The notes under the pieces are model-generated. The model searched no databases and had not been told where the DNA came from. It saw only the letters and a program-made list of their open reading frames with translations. From Sneathiella sedimenti (GTDB taxonomy: Bacteria > Pseudomonadota > Alphaproteobacteria > Sneathiellales > Sneathiellaceae), in NCBI RefSeq assembly GCF_017313765.1, contig NZ_JAFLNC010000001.1:1011516-1075515 (forward strand): a stretch of 64,000 bases of DNA. Reading direction: 5' to 3'. Made by a program: the position numbers and the translations under genes. Shown here in pieces: positions 42,895 through 52,677 of this stretch. Numbering within the stretch: the stretch's first letter is position 1; each line of letters begins with the position of its first letter.

Positions 42895-44664
42895 TTACAT
42901 CCGCTCTGGGACGTCAATACCCAGAATATAAAGGACCTGTTCCATCTGTCGAAGTGTGATGGCGCAAAGGCGTAAACGTGACGCGCGGATTGCGGCATCT
43001 GTCTCGCCGAGCACCTGGCATTCGTGATAGAAGGCGTTGAATTCCTGGCTCAAAGTGTAAACATGATCGCAGAGGATATTCGGCGCGTTTTTCTCTGTCG
43101 CCCCTTTCACCGCTTCGGGCAAGGCCGCGAGCGCCAGAATCAGGTTCCGTTCCGTATCATGTGTTGCCTGCAGAAGACCTTCGGTTAGACCCTGATCCAT
43201 GGCTTTACGTAACATGGACTTGATGCGGACTGCGGCATACATCTGGTAAGGACCGGTGCGGCCTTCAAACTTAGTAAATCTCTCCAAGTCAAAAACATAG
43301 TTCGACATACGCTGGTTGGAAAGATCCGCATATTTGATGGCGGCAATGCCGACCTTTGTGGCAATGTCGTCCAACTCCTCAGCGTCTAACCGCTCCGACA
43401 TGCCCGATTCTTTGACTGTTTTCCGGGCTTCCGCGATTGCATCTTCGATTAGGCTGCGCAAACGGACAACGCCGCCATCCCGTGTTTTGAGAGGCTTGCC
43501 GTCCTTGCCATTGACGGTGCCAAAACCGATATGTTCCAAATGGCAACCCGGCTTGATGCTGTGGCACTTGCGGGCCGCCCGAAAGACTTGTTCAAAATGT
43601 AGGCTCTGCCTCGCATCCACTACATAGAGGATAACGTCGGGATCATGTTGTCCCTGCCGCATTTCAATCGTTGCGAGGTCGGTAGTGCCATACATCACGG
43701 CTCCATCCGATTTTTCCAGGATGAGAGGGGGCATCTTTTTCTTGTCACCCTCTTCCGCCACATCAACAACAATGGCACCTTCGGATATCCGCGAAAAACC
43801 CTCCTTCTTAAGACGGGACATCATTTCGGGGATATGATCGTTAGTATCAGCCTCTCCGTTCCATTCGGTAAATTGCGCGCCCAGAAGATCGAAGTCAGTG
43901 CGTGTTTCGTCGATTGAGATATCGCGCATATGTTGCCAGAGGGCGCGGTAGCCTGCGCGGCCTTTCTGCAATTCGAAAGTGGCGATGCGGGCACTTTCTA
44001 GAAACGCCGGGTCTTCCTTAGAGCGGGTGGACGCGGCGGGATAAAGATCTTGCAATTGCTCGACAGAGACGGGAGAGGTTTCTGGATAGGGGCCGGTGAA
44101 GTCGGAATCGAAATAGGGTAGGTCCGGTTGCTCCCGCTCAATCTCCTTGATCAGGAGGCCCATGGGAAGGCCCCAGTCGCCAAAATGCACATCGCTGATT
44201 ACATCGTCACCTAAGAACTCGCGCAGACGGCGGAGGCTCTCGCCGATAATGGTGGCGCGCAGGTGACCGACATGCATCGCTTTTGCGACATTCGGCCCCC
44301 CGTAATCGAGAATCACTTTTTGAGAAGGGTGCTCGCTACGACAGCCGAAATGCGAATCTTCCGCCAGGTCACTTATATGACCGAGCAGGAAATCGTCATT
44401 CAAGCGCAAGTTTATGAAACCGGGTCCGGCAAGGGTCAATTCTGTAAAGAGGCCTGTTTTTTCAAGTTCCGCGACAACTTCCTGCGCAATTTCCCGCGGA
44501 TTGCGTCCGATTTGCTTCGCGGCAGCCAGGGCGCCATTGCACTGAAACTGGCCAAGATCCCGCCGCTGGGATGGAGACGTCTTGCCAAATGAATCATCAA
44601 TGCCAATGGTCGAAAATGCCTGACCGACGATCTGGCTTAATTGATTGAGAAGCGATGTTGTCAC
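42895..44664 (-). CDS. argS: arginyl-tRNA synthetase
   Basis: A 589-residue class I synthetase. The HIGH motif is HVGH in GPNVAKAMHVGHLRATIIGESLRR; the N-terminal arginyl-tRNA synthetase domain contains GAFINLRLND-like sequence (GPGFINLRLND), and the C-terminal anticodon domain DALR is recognisable (RTGPYQMYAAVRIKSMLRK). Charges tRNA-Arg with arginine. GTG start at 44664. The upstream gap of 300 bp contains the divergent groES promoter; the minus strand side shows nothing conspicuous. Confidence 0.95.
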   Translation of the reverse strand: MTTSLLNQLSQIVGQAFSTIGIDDSFGKTSPSQRRDLGQFQCNGALAAAKQIGRNPREIAQEVVAELEKTGLFTELTLAGPGFINLRLNDDFLLGHISDLAEDSHFGCRSEHPSQKVILDYGGPNVAKAMHVGHLRATIIGESLRRLREFLGDDVISDVHFGDWGLPMGLLIKEIEREQPDLPYFDSDFTGPYPETSPVSVEQLQDLYPAASTRSKEDPAFLESARIATFELQKGRAGYRALWQHMRDISIDETRTDFDLLGAQFTEWNGEADTNDHIPEMMSRLKKEGFSRISEGAIVVDVAEEGDKKKMPPLILEKSDGAVMYGTTDLATIEMRQGQHDPDVILYVVDARQSLHFEQVFRAARKCHSIKPGCHLEHIGFGTVNGKDGKPLKTRDGGVVRLRSLIEDAIAEARKTVKESGMSERLDAEELDDIATKVGIAAIKYADLSNQRMSNYVFDLERFTKFEGRTGPYQMYAAVRIKSMLRKAMDQGLTEGLLQATHDTERNLILALAALPEAVKGATEKNAPNILCDHVYTLSQEFNAFYHECQVLGETDAAIRASRLRLCAITLRQMEQVLYILGIDVPERM

Positions 44665-44855
44665 AAAAATTTCCTGGCCTTATTGAGAATCTTCACTTGT
44701 ATATACGTCGCCGCTTTCTTATCTGCGGTGCAAGCAATGTTGCTCTATCTAATGGAAAATCTGGATGGGGCCAAGGGATTTGGGGTCCCGTCTTCCTCGA
44801 TCGGTCCAATTATTCACGTCGCGACTGATAATCTTAAGGAAATTTTTCTCTTCCC

Positions 44856-44884
44856 TTGACACTCAACGGGCATTTTATTACATC
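44856..44884 (+). promoter_or_regulatory. groESL promoter
   Basis: TTGACA (44856-44861), 17-bp spacer, TACATC (44879-44884). The CIRCE operator begins 13 bases later, covering the transcription start area, which fits HrcA control. Confidence 0.6.
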
Positions 44885-44897
44885 CATACCGAATTTG

Positions 44898-44924
44898 TTA
44901 GCACTCTATCTGCATGAGTGCTAA
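44898..44924 (+). promoter_or_regulatory. CIRCE element (HrcA operator) of groESL
   Basis: TTAGCACTC, nine-base spacer, GAGTGCTAA: an exact match to the CIRCE consensus, at 45-71 bases before the groES start codon. HrcA binding here represses groESL until heat shock. The hrcA gene itself is not in the window. Confidence 0.96.
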
Positions 44925-44968
44925 CAATGACAAATATTAGTACCTATCCAAAGATGAGGGAGACTTTA

Positions 44969-45256
44969 ATGAAATTTCGTCCTTTGCATGACCGCGTAGT
45001 GGTCAAGCGCATTGAAGCTGAAGAAAAAACAGCTGGCGGCATTATTCTGGTGGACAGCGCGCAGGAAAAACCGTCGCAGGGCGACGTTCTTGCCGTTGGT
45101 AACGGCGCAATCGCCGAAGATGGTTCTGTTCGTCCGCTTGACGTAAAAGTCGGGGACAAGGTTGTTTTCGGTAAATGGTCCGGAACCGAGATCAAGGTCG
45201 ATGGTGAAGAAGTCTTGATCATGAAAGAATCCGACATTATGGGCATTTTGGCCTAA
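44969..45256 (+). CDS. groES: co-chaperonin GroES
   Basis: A 95-residue GroES. The mobile-loop region [21 protein letters not shown] and the C-terminal [16 protein letters not shown] are standard. The start is ATG 44969, with GAGGGAG upstream; the frame is open 17 codons further 5' but covers CIRCE. It caps GroEL and closes the folding chamber. It is followed by groEL 31 bases later, both under the CIRCE-regulated promoter. Confidence 0.97.
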   Translation: MKFRPLHDRVVVKRIEAEEKTAGGIILVDSAQEKPSQGDVLAVGNGAIAEDGSVRPLDVKVGDKVVFGKWSGTEIKVDGEEVLIMKESDIMGILA

Positions 45257-45275
45257 CCCGCACATTTGTGATTGA

Positions 45276-46937
<1,662 letters not shown>

Positions 46938-46965
46938 TCCTGATACCTCATACAAATCGAAAATT

Positions 46966-46993
46966 GGGCTGCCTTTCGGGGCAGCCCTTTTTT
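46966..46993 (+). terminator. Rho-independent terminator of groESL
   Basis: GGGCTGCC and GGCAGCCC form an 8-bp stem with six T residues after it, 30-55 bases after groEL. The reverse strand has no comparable T-run for the convergent DUF938 gene. Confidence 0.93.
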
Positions 46994-47025
46994 GTGGCCA
47001 ATGAAATCGACGAGAAATGTGGGTG

Positions 47026-47646
47026 TTAATTTTTCTCGAACAGATGAAGGAAGTTATTTGCCGGCATTGGCCTCGCGAGGAGATGGCGAAGGTCGTTCTT
47101 CGACGCTTCTTTAAGAACGGCTTCAACATCCCTGACGCCATATCCCGGATCGAGGGACTTTAGCCAACTCTCGAATTTTTCGTTGCTGGCGGCGGTATGC
47201 CGCCCATTGAATTTGAAGGGGCCGTAAAGAAACAACCGCCCACCCGTGGGCAGTATTCGTCCGGCACCGGCCATTAGCCCTTCGCATGTTTGCCAGGGCG
47301 AGATATGGATCATGTTGGCGTTGAAAATTGCGGTAATCGGCAGGTTTTCGTATGTCTCTGATTCCACCGGCCATTTTTTGCCCGTCACGTCCAGCTTTAC
47401 AGGAGGCAGCAAATTGTCCGATGGTTTATACGCACGCCAATCCGTGACACTGTCGATTTGTTCACGGTCAAAATTGCTGGGCTGCCATTTGAGCGGCTTG
47501 ACCTTGGGGGCAAAAAAGACAGCATGTTCACCGCTGCCGCTCGCAATTTCCAAGACTGTTCCTAGAGACGGCAACCAGCCTTTCAATGCGTCGAAAATGG
47601 GCTCACGGTTACGCTCTGTCGCGGGTGCGAATTGACGTCGATCCAT
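47026..47646 (-). CDS. DUF938 family SAM-dependent methyltransferase-like protein
   Basis: A 206-residue protein of family DUF938. The N-terminal RQFAPATERNREPIFDALK and the S-adenosylmethionine-binding loop VLEIASGSGEHAVFFA (about residues 32-47) mark a class I methyltransferase fold. No substrate is known. Its ATG overlaps the stop of the upstream periplasmic sensor gene by one base (TAATG), making it the last gene of the ECF sigma-factor operon. Its connection with metal or envelope stress is inferred from operon position only. Confidence 0.88.
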   Translation of the reverse strand: MDRRQFAPATERNREPIFDALKGWLPSLGTVLEIASGSGEHAVFFAPKVKPLKWQPSNFDREQIDSVTDWRAYKPSDNLLPPVKLDVTGKKWPVESETYENLPITAIFNANMIHISPWQTCEGLMAGAGRILPTGGRLFLYGPFKFNGRHTAASNEKFESWLKSLDPGYGVRDVEAVLKEASKNDLRHLLARPMPANNFLHLFEKN

Positions 47647-48125
47647 TAGTCTTCTTCAGATTTCTTGTACTTACGGCCCTTCATGGGCGATTGGAATCCC
47701 TTTTCAAAGAAAGCGGCACGTTTGTCGCCTGGAAGCTTCTTCACCAATTCCAGCATAGCAGCCTGCATATAGCTTTCGATTTGAAGTTGTTTCGCAATCA
47801 TGTCGGAATAAGTCTGATTGATGGCAACAAGGTCCAGTTCTTCGGCACTAAAGAGCTTTGCCAGATTTTGGCGATAGTCGCGAAATTCCTTGAAATAAGG
47901 ACGAATATTCCGTCGGCGTTCCTTCCAAAATTCCTCAAGTTCCTCCCGCTGACTTTCGTCAAGGACGGAAACGGCCGCATGACGGTCAAAATGGAATTTG
48001 CCGCCGTGCCGCTTTCCGGGTCCGTGGTCAATCCATTGCGTTATGACAAAGCCGCCGATGAGGATATTGACGGCTACCGACAAGATCAAGGCAGCGGATA
48101 GGAGCTTTTGCCTAGAGATTTTCAT
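47646..48125 (-). CDS. periplasmic heavy-metal-sensor/Spy-CpxP-like protein
   Basis: A 159-residue protein with one N-terminal helix (about 8-28) and a helical, charged periplasmic part. The histidine-rich stretch GPGKRHGGKFHFDRH (about 35-49) is followed by a segment rich in charged residues (LDESQREELEEFWKERRRNI) typical of LTXXQ/CpxP-like proteins. It is encoded with an ECF sigma factor and an anti-sigma factor, as CnrX is with CnrH and CnrY. It may sense metal or envelope stress. Start ATG 48125 overlaps the anti-sigma stop region by 14 bases. Confidence 0.75.
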   Translation of the reverse strand: MKISRQKLLSAALILSVAVNILIGGFVITQWIDHGPGKRHGGKFHFDRHAAVSVLDESQREELEEFWKERRRNIRPYFKEFRDYRQNLAKLFSAEELDLVAINQTYSDMIAKQLQIESYMQAAMLELVKKLPGDKRAAFFEKGFQSPMKGRKYKKSEED

Positions 48126-48564
48126 AATCGATTTCCAAATCACTCATGGTGTCGCCGCTGAAAAAAGTGTCGTTTTGCGCATAGTCGTCGCCACTGGCGA
48201 GAATATTAGGGCTGGTGAACCCGAGTAGAATGCCAAGACAAGCCGCCATTGCCATTCCAGCGGCGGGTTGCCAGATTGATCCGAAAGGCCAGAGACTCTT
48301 GAGAAGGGAGCCGGGATTGATTTCTTCTGCATTCACCATTACGCGTCCCAGCAGGTCGGATGAAGGTGCTTCCGGCCGAGAGAGGTCCTGAAGAAGCCGA
48401 TCAAATTTCTGCTCCTGCCGTAACAGGCTGCGGGCCACGTCGGAAGAAGAAAGTAGCTTTTCCATCAAGGGCAGTTCGTCTTTTGGCCAGGCATTTTCCC
48501 GAGCGCCATAGGTTTCCACTATCGCCTTGAATCGTTCAAGCTCTGCCGACAGATCCTTTTTCAT
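48112..48564 (-). CDS. probable single-pass anti-sigma factor
   Basis: A 150-residue protein with one transmembrane helix (about residues 100-117, PAAGMAMAACLGILLGF). The N-terminal, cytoplasmic part is helical and acidic/basic mixed, as in zinc-free ECF anti-sigma factors, and the C-terminal tail is short and periplasmic. It has no zinc-binding ZAS motif. The ATG overlaps the TGA of the sigma gene by 4 bases (ATGA). Identification rests on topology and on its place between an ECF sigma factor and a periplasmic sensor. Confidence 0.65.
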   Translation of the reverse strand: MKKDLSAELERFKAIVETYGARENAWPKDELPLMEKLLSSSDVARSLLRQEQKFDRLLQDLSRPEAPSSDLLGRVMVNAEEINPGSLLKSLWPFGSIWQPAAGMAMAACLGILLGFTSPNILASGDDYAQNDTFFSGDTMSDLEIDYENL

Positions 48565-49139
48565 TTCTCCTCTCCATCCATTAGCCGCCGGGCGGGTAAC
48601 AGTAATTCCTTCAATTTGCGCCTCCCCCGTGCAAGGAGCGATTCAAGCGCATCGACGGAAATCTCCATAATGGCTGCTGCTTCTATATTTCCACATTCCT
48701 CAAAATGCACCAACGAAATTGCTATGCGCTGCCGGACCGGGAGTTTTTGCAGTGCTTCATTTACCTTGTCACCAAGTTGCTGTTGCGCTTTCAGTTCCAG
48801 GACACCGGGTCTTGGATCCTCCAAATCTGGGGCTTCGTCATCACTATACCGCTTTTGTGCACGTAAATAGTCAATACATAGATTATGTGTGACACGATGC
48901 AGCCAGGTTTTTATCTGAGCTTTTGCCTGCCAAGTAGGTGCTTGCTTCCAAAGCTTGATAAAGGCCTCCTGGGCCATATCTTCGGCAAGGCTATTGTCCC
49001 CCAGGATACGCAGCGCCATACGATAGGCGCGACCAAGATGTAGATCGGCAACCATCCGGCTTGCGGAAGTGTTCCCGTCGGCGACTTCCTGCATAAGCTT
49101 CGCGTCTTTTTCAATCTCGCTCATTTTATGCATCATCAT
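48561..49139 (-). CDS. ECF-type RNA polymerase sigma factor
   Basis: A 192-residue group IV sigma factor. Region 2 contains RILGDNSLAEDMAQEAFIKLWKQ and the promoter-melting stretch WLHRVTHNLCIDYLR; region 4 contains LPVRQRIAISLVHFEECGNIEAAAIMEISVDALESLLARGRRKLKEL. ATG 49139 is preferred because GAGGA lies at proper distance; the next candidate is Met six codons later. The operon sigma, anti-sigma, Spy/CpxP-like, DUF938 suggests response to an envelope or metal signal. The leader contains an inverted repeat (49170-49200) and a small GTTCC-TGA-GGAAC palindrome over the ribosome site. Confidence 0.92.
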   Translation of the reverse strand: MMMHKMSEIEKDAKLMQEVADGNTSASRMVADLHLGRAYRMALRILGDNSLAEDMAQEAFIKLWKQAPTWQAKAQIKTWLHRVTHNLCIDYLRAQKRYSDDEAPDLEDPRPGVLELKAQQQLGDKVNEALQKLPVRQRIAISLVHFEECGNIEAAAIMEISVDALESLLARGRRKLKELLLPARRLMDGEEK

Positions 49140-49145
49140 CTGACG

Positions 49146-49200
49146 GTTCCTCAGGAACGGCAGTCCGCCGCCCGCCACAACTACTCATTAAACGGCGGGC
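49146..49200 (-). promoter_or_regulatory. inverted repeats in the ECF sigma leader
   Basis: GCCCGCC (49170-49176) and GGCGGGC (49194-49200) are exact reverse complements 17 bases apart. Closer to the gene, GTTCC-TGA-GGAAC (minus strand, 49158-49146) folds over the GAGGA ribosome site of the sigma factor. Either could modulate expression. Confidence 0.45.
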
Positions 49201-49260
49201 AGGACTAAATCCGTCGCAAGAAAACTGTTTTACGACTTTTAGAGATGAAAGGGGCGGATG

Positions 49261-49851
49261 CTAGGCGGATGCTTTTTCAGATTCGCTGTTTTCCGTCTTT
49301 TCCTTTTCCTTCTCTTTTTCCATTTCAGTGAGCAGGTTTGGCTGGTCGCCAACAATTTTCTTCATGGTACCGCCAATTTCCCCGCCGGGCTCGATCTCTA
49401 TCTCGCCATAGCTGATTGTGCCGGATACGCACCCGGTTTTGCGGATAACCAGGCGTTTCCGTGCTTTCATCGTGCCATCGAATTTGCCGGAAATATCAGC
49501 TGTATCAATATCGACGGTGCCGCTGAACGTGCCACTTTCACTGATTTCGATTTCCTTGCTGGTCATCGATGCTTCGACTTTGCCTTCGACGATAAGCCGG
49601 TCGCAGGCAGTAATCTCGCCTTTTAGGTGGATATCCGCGCCAACATGAAGCTTGCTACCTTCCTTTTTGGGCTCTGCTGTCGTGCCATAAGGTGCAGGTT
49701 TCGTCCGCAAGCTGTTATCAGTGCCAAAGCTTCTTGTTCCGCCAGTTGTCGTCATCGGTTTTACTCTGCTTTCAAGTTTCTGTTCAGAAGGAGCTGAAGT
49801 ATCCTTTTTGGTTTCAGGTGTATCGGTTAATTTCGGTTTCTTTTGAAACAT
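49261..49851 (-). CDS. bactofilin family polymer-forming protein
   Basis: A 196-residue bactofilin. The central beta-helix domain (about residues 70-165) has the repeating hydrophobic ladder: LHVGADIHLKGEITACDRLIVEGKVEASM...ISESGTFSGTVDIDTADISGKFDGTMKARKRLVI. N- and C-terminal tails are disordered and rich in charged residues, as usual. It probably forms cytoskeletal filaments involved in cell shape or wall synthesis. Start ATG 49851 (GGGGAAA upstream) is preferred over TTG 49863. It stands alone; no M23 peptidase gene is adjacent. Confidence 0.92.
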   Translation of the reverse strand: MFQKKPKLTDTPETKKDTSAPSEQKLESRVKPMTTTGGTRSFGTDNSLRTKPAPYGTTAEPKKEGSKLHVGADIHLKGEITACDRLIVEGKVEASMTSKEIEISESGTFSGTVDIDTADISGKFDGTMKARKRLVIRKTGCVSGTISYGEIEIEPGGEIGGTMKKIVGDQPNLLTEMEKEKEKEKTENSESEKASA

Positions 49852-50025
49852 ATTTTTCCCCAATAGTACTAAAGTCGTAATATGCCAGAGTTGGTCATAG
49901 AATAGTGTCCGGCATGCGTTGGTATTTTGTCAAAAGTATGGCAATAACCAAGTGTTCTTTTTTATGCTGGTTGCCGCTAACATTAGCATATCCGGTGAAA
50001 CAAAAACTGTAAATTATGTGGAATT

Positions 50026-50241
50026 ATGACGTCCTCACGAAAATTAATCGGCCTGTTCGGCTTGCTGTTCCTTTTGGTGATTTACTGCGCGATATGCGTT
50101 TATATTGCCGTCCAGTTTCTGCCCGAAAATAAGCTTGCGGAACTTATTTTCTATCCCGTTGTGGGCGTCATCTGGATTTTTCCTGCGGCGAAAATTATCA
50201 GGTGGATGCAGACCCCGATAGACCCGGAACAGGAACAATAA
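50026..50241 (+). CDS. DUF2842 membrane protein
   Basis: A 71-residue protein with two helices (about 7-30 and 40-60) and a short basic start (MTSSRKLIGLFG). It matches DUF2842: VYIAVQFLPENKLAELIFYPVVGVIWIFPAAKIIRWM. Small alphaproteobacterial inner-membrane family without known function. It is divergent from the bactofilin gene with a 174-bp gap and has its own terminator. Confidence 0.82.
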   Translation: MTSSRKLIGLFGLLFLLVIYCAICVYIAVQFLPENKLAELIFYPVVGVIWIFPAAKIIRWMQTPIDPEQEQ

Positions 50242-50242
50242 A

Positions 50243-50277
50243 AAAGCCGGATCGAGAGGGGGGATCGATCCGGCTTT
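50243..50277 (+). terminator. Rho-independent terminator of the DUF2842 gene
   Basis: A 13-bp perfect stem AAAGCCGGATCGA (50243-50255) and TCGATCCGGCTTT (50265-50277) starts directly after the stop codon. The downstream T-run is short. Confidence 0.88.
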
Positions 50278-50563
50278 ACATTGCCTTTCAATGGGAGAGG
50301 GGGACTTTCCCAAGGATCAGCAAAAGTTAGATAGCGTCTGTACTGTGCTATACACCCTATTTGGTGCTTTAATTATGAATTTCCAGTGATCAATATCACT
50401 CTTTTTACATGCACGCCCCTTGCCTTTCGGATCGAGGCGCAGGTAGTTGAAATACTTGTTACATAAAAATGGATTAGCTATTTATCAATTGTTTGGTCAA
50501 TATTGTATAAATAGCCGAAAAATATGACCGATTTACGGCTTTTTGCGATCAATTTCGGAAAAA
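50278..50563. other. gene-free AT-rich stretch
   Basis: A 286-bp gap with no supported gene. It holds AGTGATCAATATCACT (50385-50400), which has the GTGA-N6-TCAC layout of CRP-type sites and is followed by a short T-run that would also make it a weak terminator. Neither reading has a clear target gene. Confidence 0.4.
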
Positions 50564-51322
50564 CTACGACATATTGCCAATTCGCTCTGTTGCCAGGATC
50601 AGGCGCGCGATGTCATCAGGCTCGGAAAGGCGATGATCCCCGCTTTTGATCAGCGAAATGGTTACATCCTCACTCACAAGGGCCTCCTGAATTTTCAGGG
50701 CGGTTTCCCAGGGCACACTGTCATCTTTCATGCCCTGCAGCAGGTGAACGGGACAAGTCACATCTATCGGGCCATCAAGTATAAAATTTCGTGGTCCGTC
50801 ATCCAGCAGTTTCTTGGTAATTATATAGGGTTCGTCGGAATATTCGGAAGGCTGCTCCCAATATCCTTGCGAGTTGATCGCGTCCTTCCCCTCTTGAGGC
50901 ATGTCTTTCCACATACGCGTGGTAAAATCCGGGGCTGCAGCTATGCCAACGAAGCCGGCAATGCGTTCCGGGCGAAGCAGCGCCATTCGCAGGCCAATCC
51001 ATCCCCCCATGGATGACCCGACAATAATTTGCGGGCCTGCCGTACAATCATCCAGTATGGCCAAGGCATCGTCCGTCCAGCGGCTGATTGTGCCGTCCGT
51101 GAAATTGCCTGTTGATTGCCCGTGCCCAAGGTAGTCGAATCGTGTATAGCTACGGTGAAGGGCCGTCATTGCCTTTTCGAGGGCAGTCGCCTTGGTGCCT
51201 TCCATATCGGACATGAACCCAGAGCAGAAAATCACACCTGGAGAAAAGCCGGGCGTATGATGATAGGCTAGGGATTGACCGTCGGGACGGGCGAGCATAC
51301 TAGGTGTGTCTATCATAGTCAT
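50564..51322 (-). CDS. alpha/beta hydrolase
   Basis: A 252-residue alpha/beta-hydrolase. The nucleophile elbow is GSSMGGWIG (about residues 96-104), the oxyanion region HTPGFSPGVIFCSGFMSDMEGTKA is upstream, and the C-terminal catalytic histidine is in SGDHRLSEPDD. Long-chain thioesterase, lipase-like or ester hydrolase are possible; the start and its neighbours say nothing on the substrate. It is divergent from the glycosyltransferase gene with 23 bases between starts. Confidence 0.88.
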   Translation of the reverse strand: MTMIDTPSMLARPDGQSLAYHHTPGFSPGVIFCSGFMSDMEGTKATALEKAMTALHRSYTRFDYLGHGQSTGNFTDGTISRWTDDALAILDDCTAGPQIIVGSSMGGWIGLRMALLRPERIAGFVGIAAAPDFTTRMWKDMPQEGKDAINSQGYWEQPSEYSDEPYIITKKLLDDGPRNFILDGPIDVTCPVHLLQGMKDDSVPWETALKIQEALVSEDVTISLIKSGDHRLSEPDDIARLILATERIGNMS

Positions 51323-51345
51323 TTTGTGAGTAGTATAAGCCGTTG

Positions 51346-52527
51346 ATGAACGAAATTGAATTAGAGCATAGCACTCCTTCCCCTGAGGGCGAAAGACGTC
51401 ATCCGACAGTTTTGCAAATCTTGCCGGGCTTGAATGGCGGCGGTGTAGAGCGCGGCACGATTGAAATGGCGTCAGCGTTGAAGGAAAGCGGGGGGATGCC
51501 GATCGTTGTTTCTTCCGGCGGCATCATGACCCAGGAGCTTAAACGGATAGGCGTTCGCCATATCACTCTGCCGGTGGATTCCAAGAATCCCTTTGTAATG
51601 CGACGGAATGTCGTACGACTTGCGGCGATCGTTCGCGAATTCAATGTTGATATCCTGCATGCGCGCAGCCGGGCACCTGCTTGGAGTGCCTATTTCGCAG
51701 CCAGAAAGACTGGCGCGCATTTCCTCACGACTTTTCACGCGGCTTATACTCGCGGCGGATTTTTCAAGAATGCCTACAACTCGATCATGACCAAGGGGGA
51801 ACGGGTGATCGCGATTTCGGATTTTATCGCTGATCATATTTTGAAGAATTATGATATTGCGCCCGAAAAGGTCGTCACTATCCCGCGCGGTGTAGACTGC
51901 CGCAAATTCAATCCTGCCGCCATCCATGCGGAACGTATCATTGATATGGCACGGAGCTGGGACCTGCCCGATGGCGTGCCCGTCATCATGCTGCCCGGAC
52001 GCCTCACGCGATTAAAGGGTCACACAACCTTCATCAACGCGCTGGCGCAGATAAAGGATCGGGATTTTCTGGCTCTACTTGTCGGCAGTACGGAAGGCCG
52101 GGAGGCCTATTGCAATGAGCTTAATTCCCTCGTGAAATCTCACGGCCTTGAAGGCAGGGTTCAGATCAAGGGGCATTGCGAAGATATGGCGGTGGCGCTG
52201 ATGCTCTCTGATGTTGTGGTCTCCGCAACGACAGTACCTGAAGGTTTCGGCCGTATCGCGGTAGAGGCACAGGCGATGGGTCGCCCGGTCATTGCAACGG
52301 CTCATGGTGGGTCCATGGAGACGATTATCGACGGCGAGACAGGTTGGCTTATCCCAGTGGGGGATGTTGATGCAATGGCGGCGGCGCTGGCCGCGGCAAT
52401 TGATCTTTCCTCTGAAGAGCGGGAAGCGGTCGCAATTCAGGCGCGCGAGCATGTCATGACCCACTTTGCCGTGGAGCATATGTGCAATGCGACAATTGCG
52501 CTCTACAACGACATTCTAGGCCGCTAG
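51346..52527 (+). CDS. glycosyltransferase family 4 (GT-B) protein
   Basis: A 393-residue GT-B glycosyltransferase. The N-terminal loop is LPGLNGGGVERGTIEMASAL; the C-terminal nucleotide-sugar domain has RLTRLKGHTTFINALAQI and the family-4 EX7E region PEGFGRIAVEAQAMGRPVIATAHGGSMETI. It likely adds a sugar to a lipopolysaccharide, capsule or glycolipid acceptor. ATG 51346 follows an in-frame TTG by one codon. Close to thrS, with no operon link obvious. Confidence 0.92.
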   Translation: MNEIELEHSTPSPEGERRHPTVLQILPGLNGGGVERGTIEMASALKESGGMPIVVSSGGIMTQELKRIGVRHITLPVDSKNPFVMRRNVVRLAAIVREFNVDILHARSRAPAWSAYFAARKTGAHFLTTFHAAYTRGGFFKNAYNSIMTKGERVIAISDFIADHILKNYDIAPEKVVTIPRGVDCRKFNPAAIHAERIIDMARSWDLPDGVPVIMLPGRLTRLKGHTTFINALAQIKDRDFLALLVGSTEGREAYCNELNSLVKSHGLEGRVQIKGHCEDMAVALMLSDVVVSATTVPEGFGRIAVEAQAMGRPVIATAHGGSMETIIDGETGWLIPVGDVDAMAAALAAAIDLSSEEREAVAIQAREHVMTHFAVEHMCNATIALYNDILGR

Positions 52528-52583
52528 ATCGTTATTAAATACAACGCGCATCACGCTAAATCGTCGCCATCTGCGTCTATCGC

Positions 52584-52611
52584 TTGACATGACCCTCCAG
52601 TTTTCTACATT
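52584..52611 (+). promoter_or_regulatory. promoter of the thrS operon
   Basis: TTGACA (52584-52589), 16-bp spacer, TACATT (52606-52611). Transcription would begin near 52618, about 60 bases before the thrS ATG. No T-box or leader-peptide structure was seen. Confidence 0.6.
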
Positions 52612-52677
52612 CCCCGCATGATTGCGGATCCAGGACAGGGTGTTGTTCGGGAGCGGTCATGGAATGGATGGTACTCA

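Noticed and set aside
50385..50400. CRP/FNR-like palindrome AGTGATCAATATCACT
   Set aside because: It lies downstream of one gene and at the 3' end of another, without a promoter nearby; it may equally be a weak terminator hairpin.
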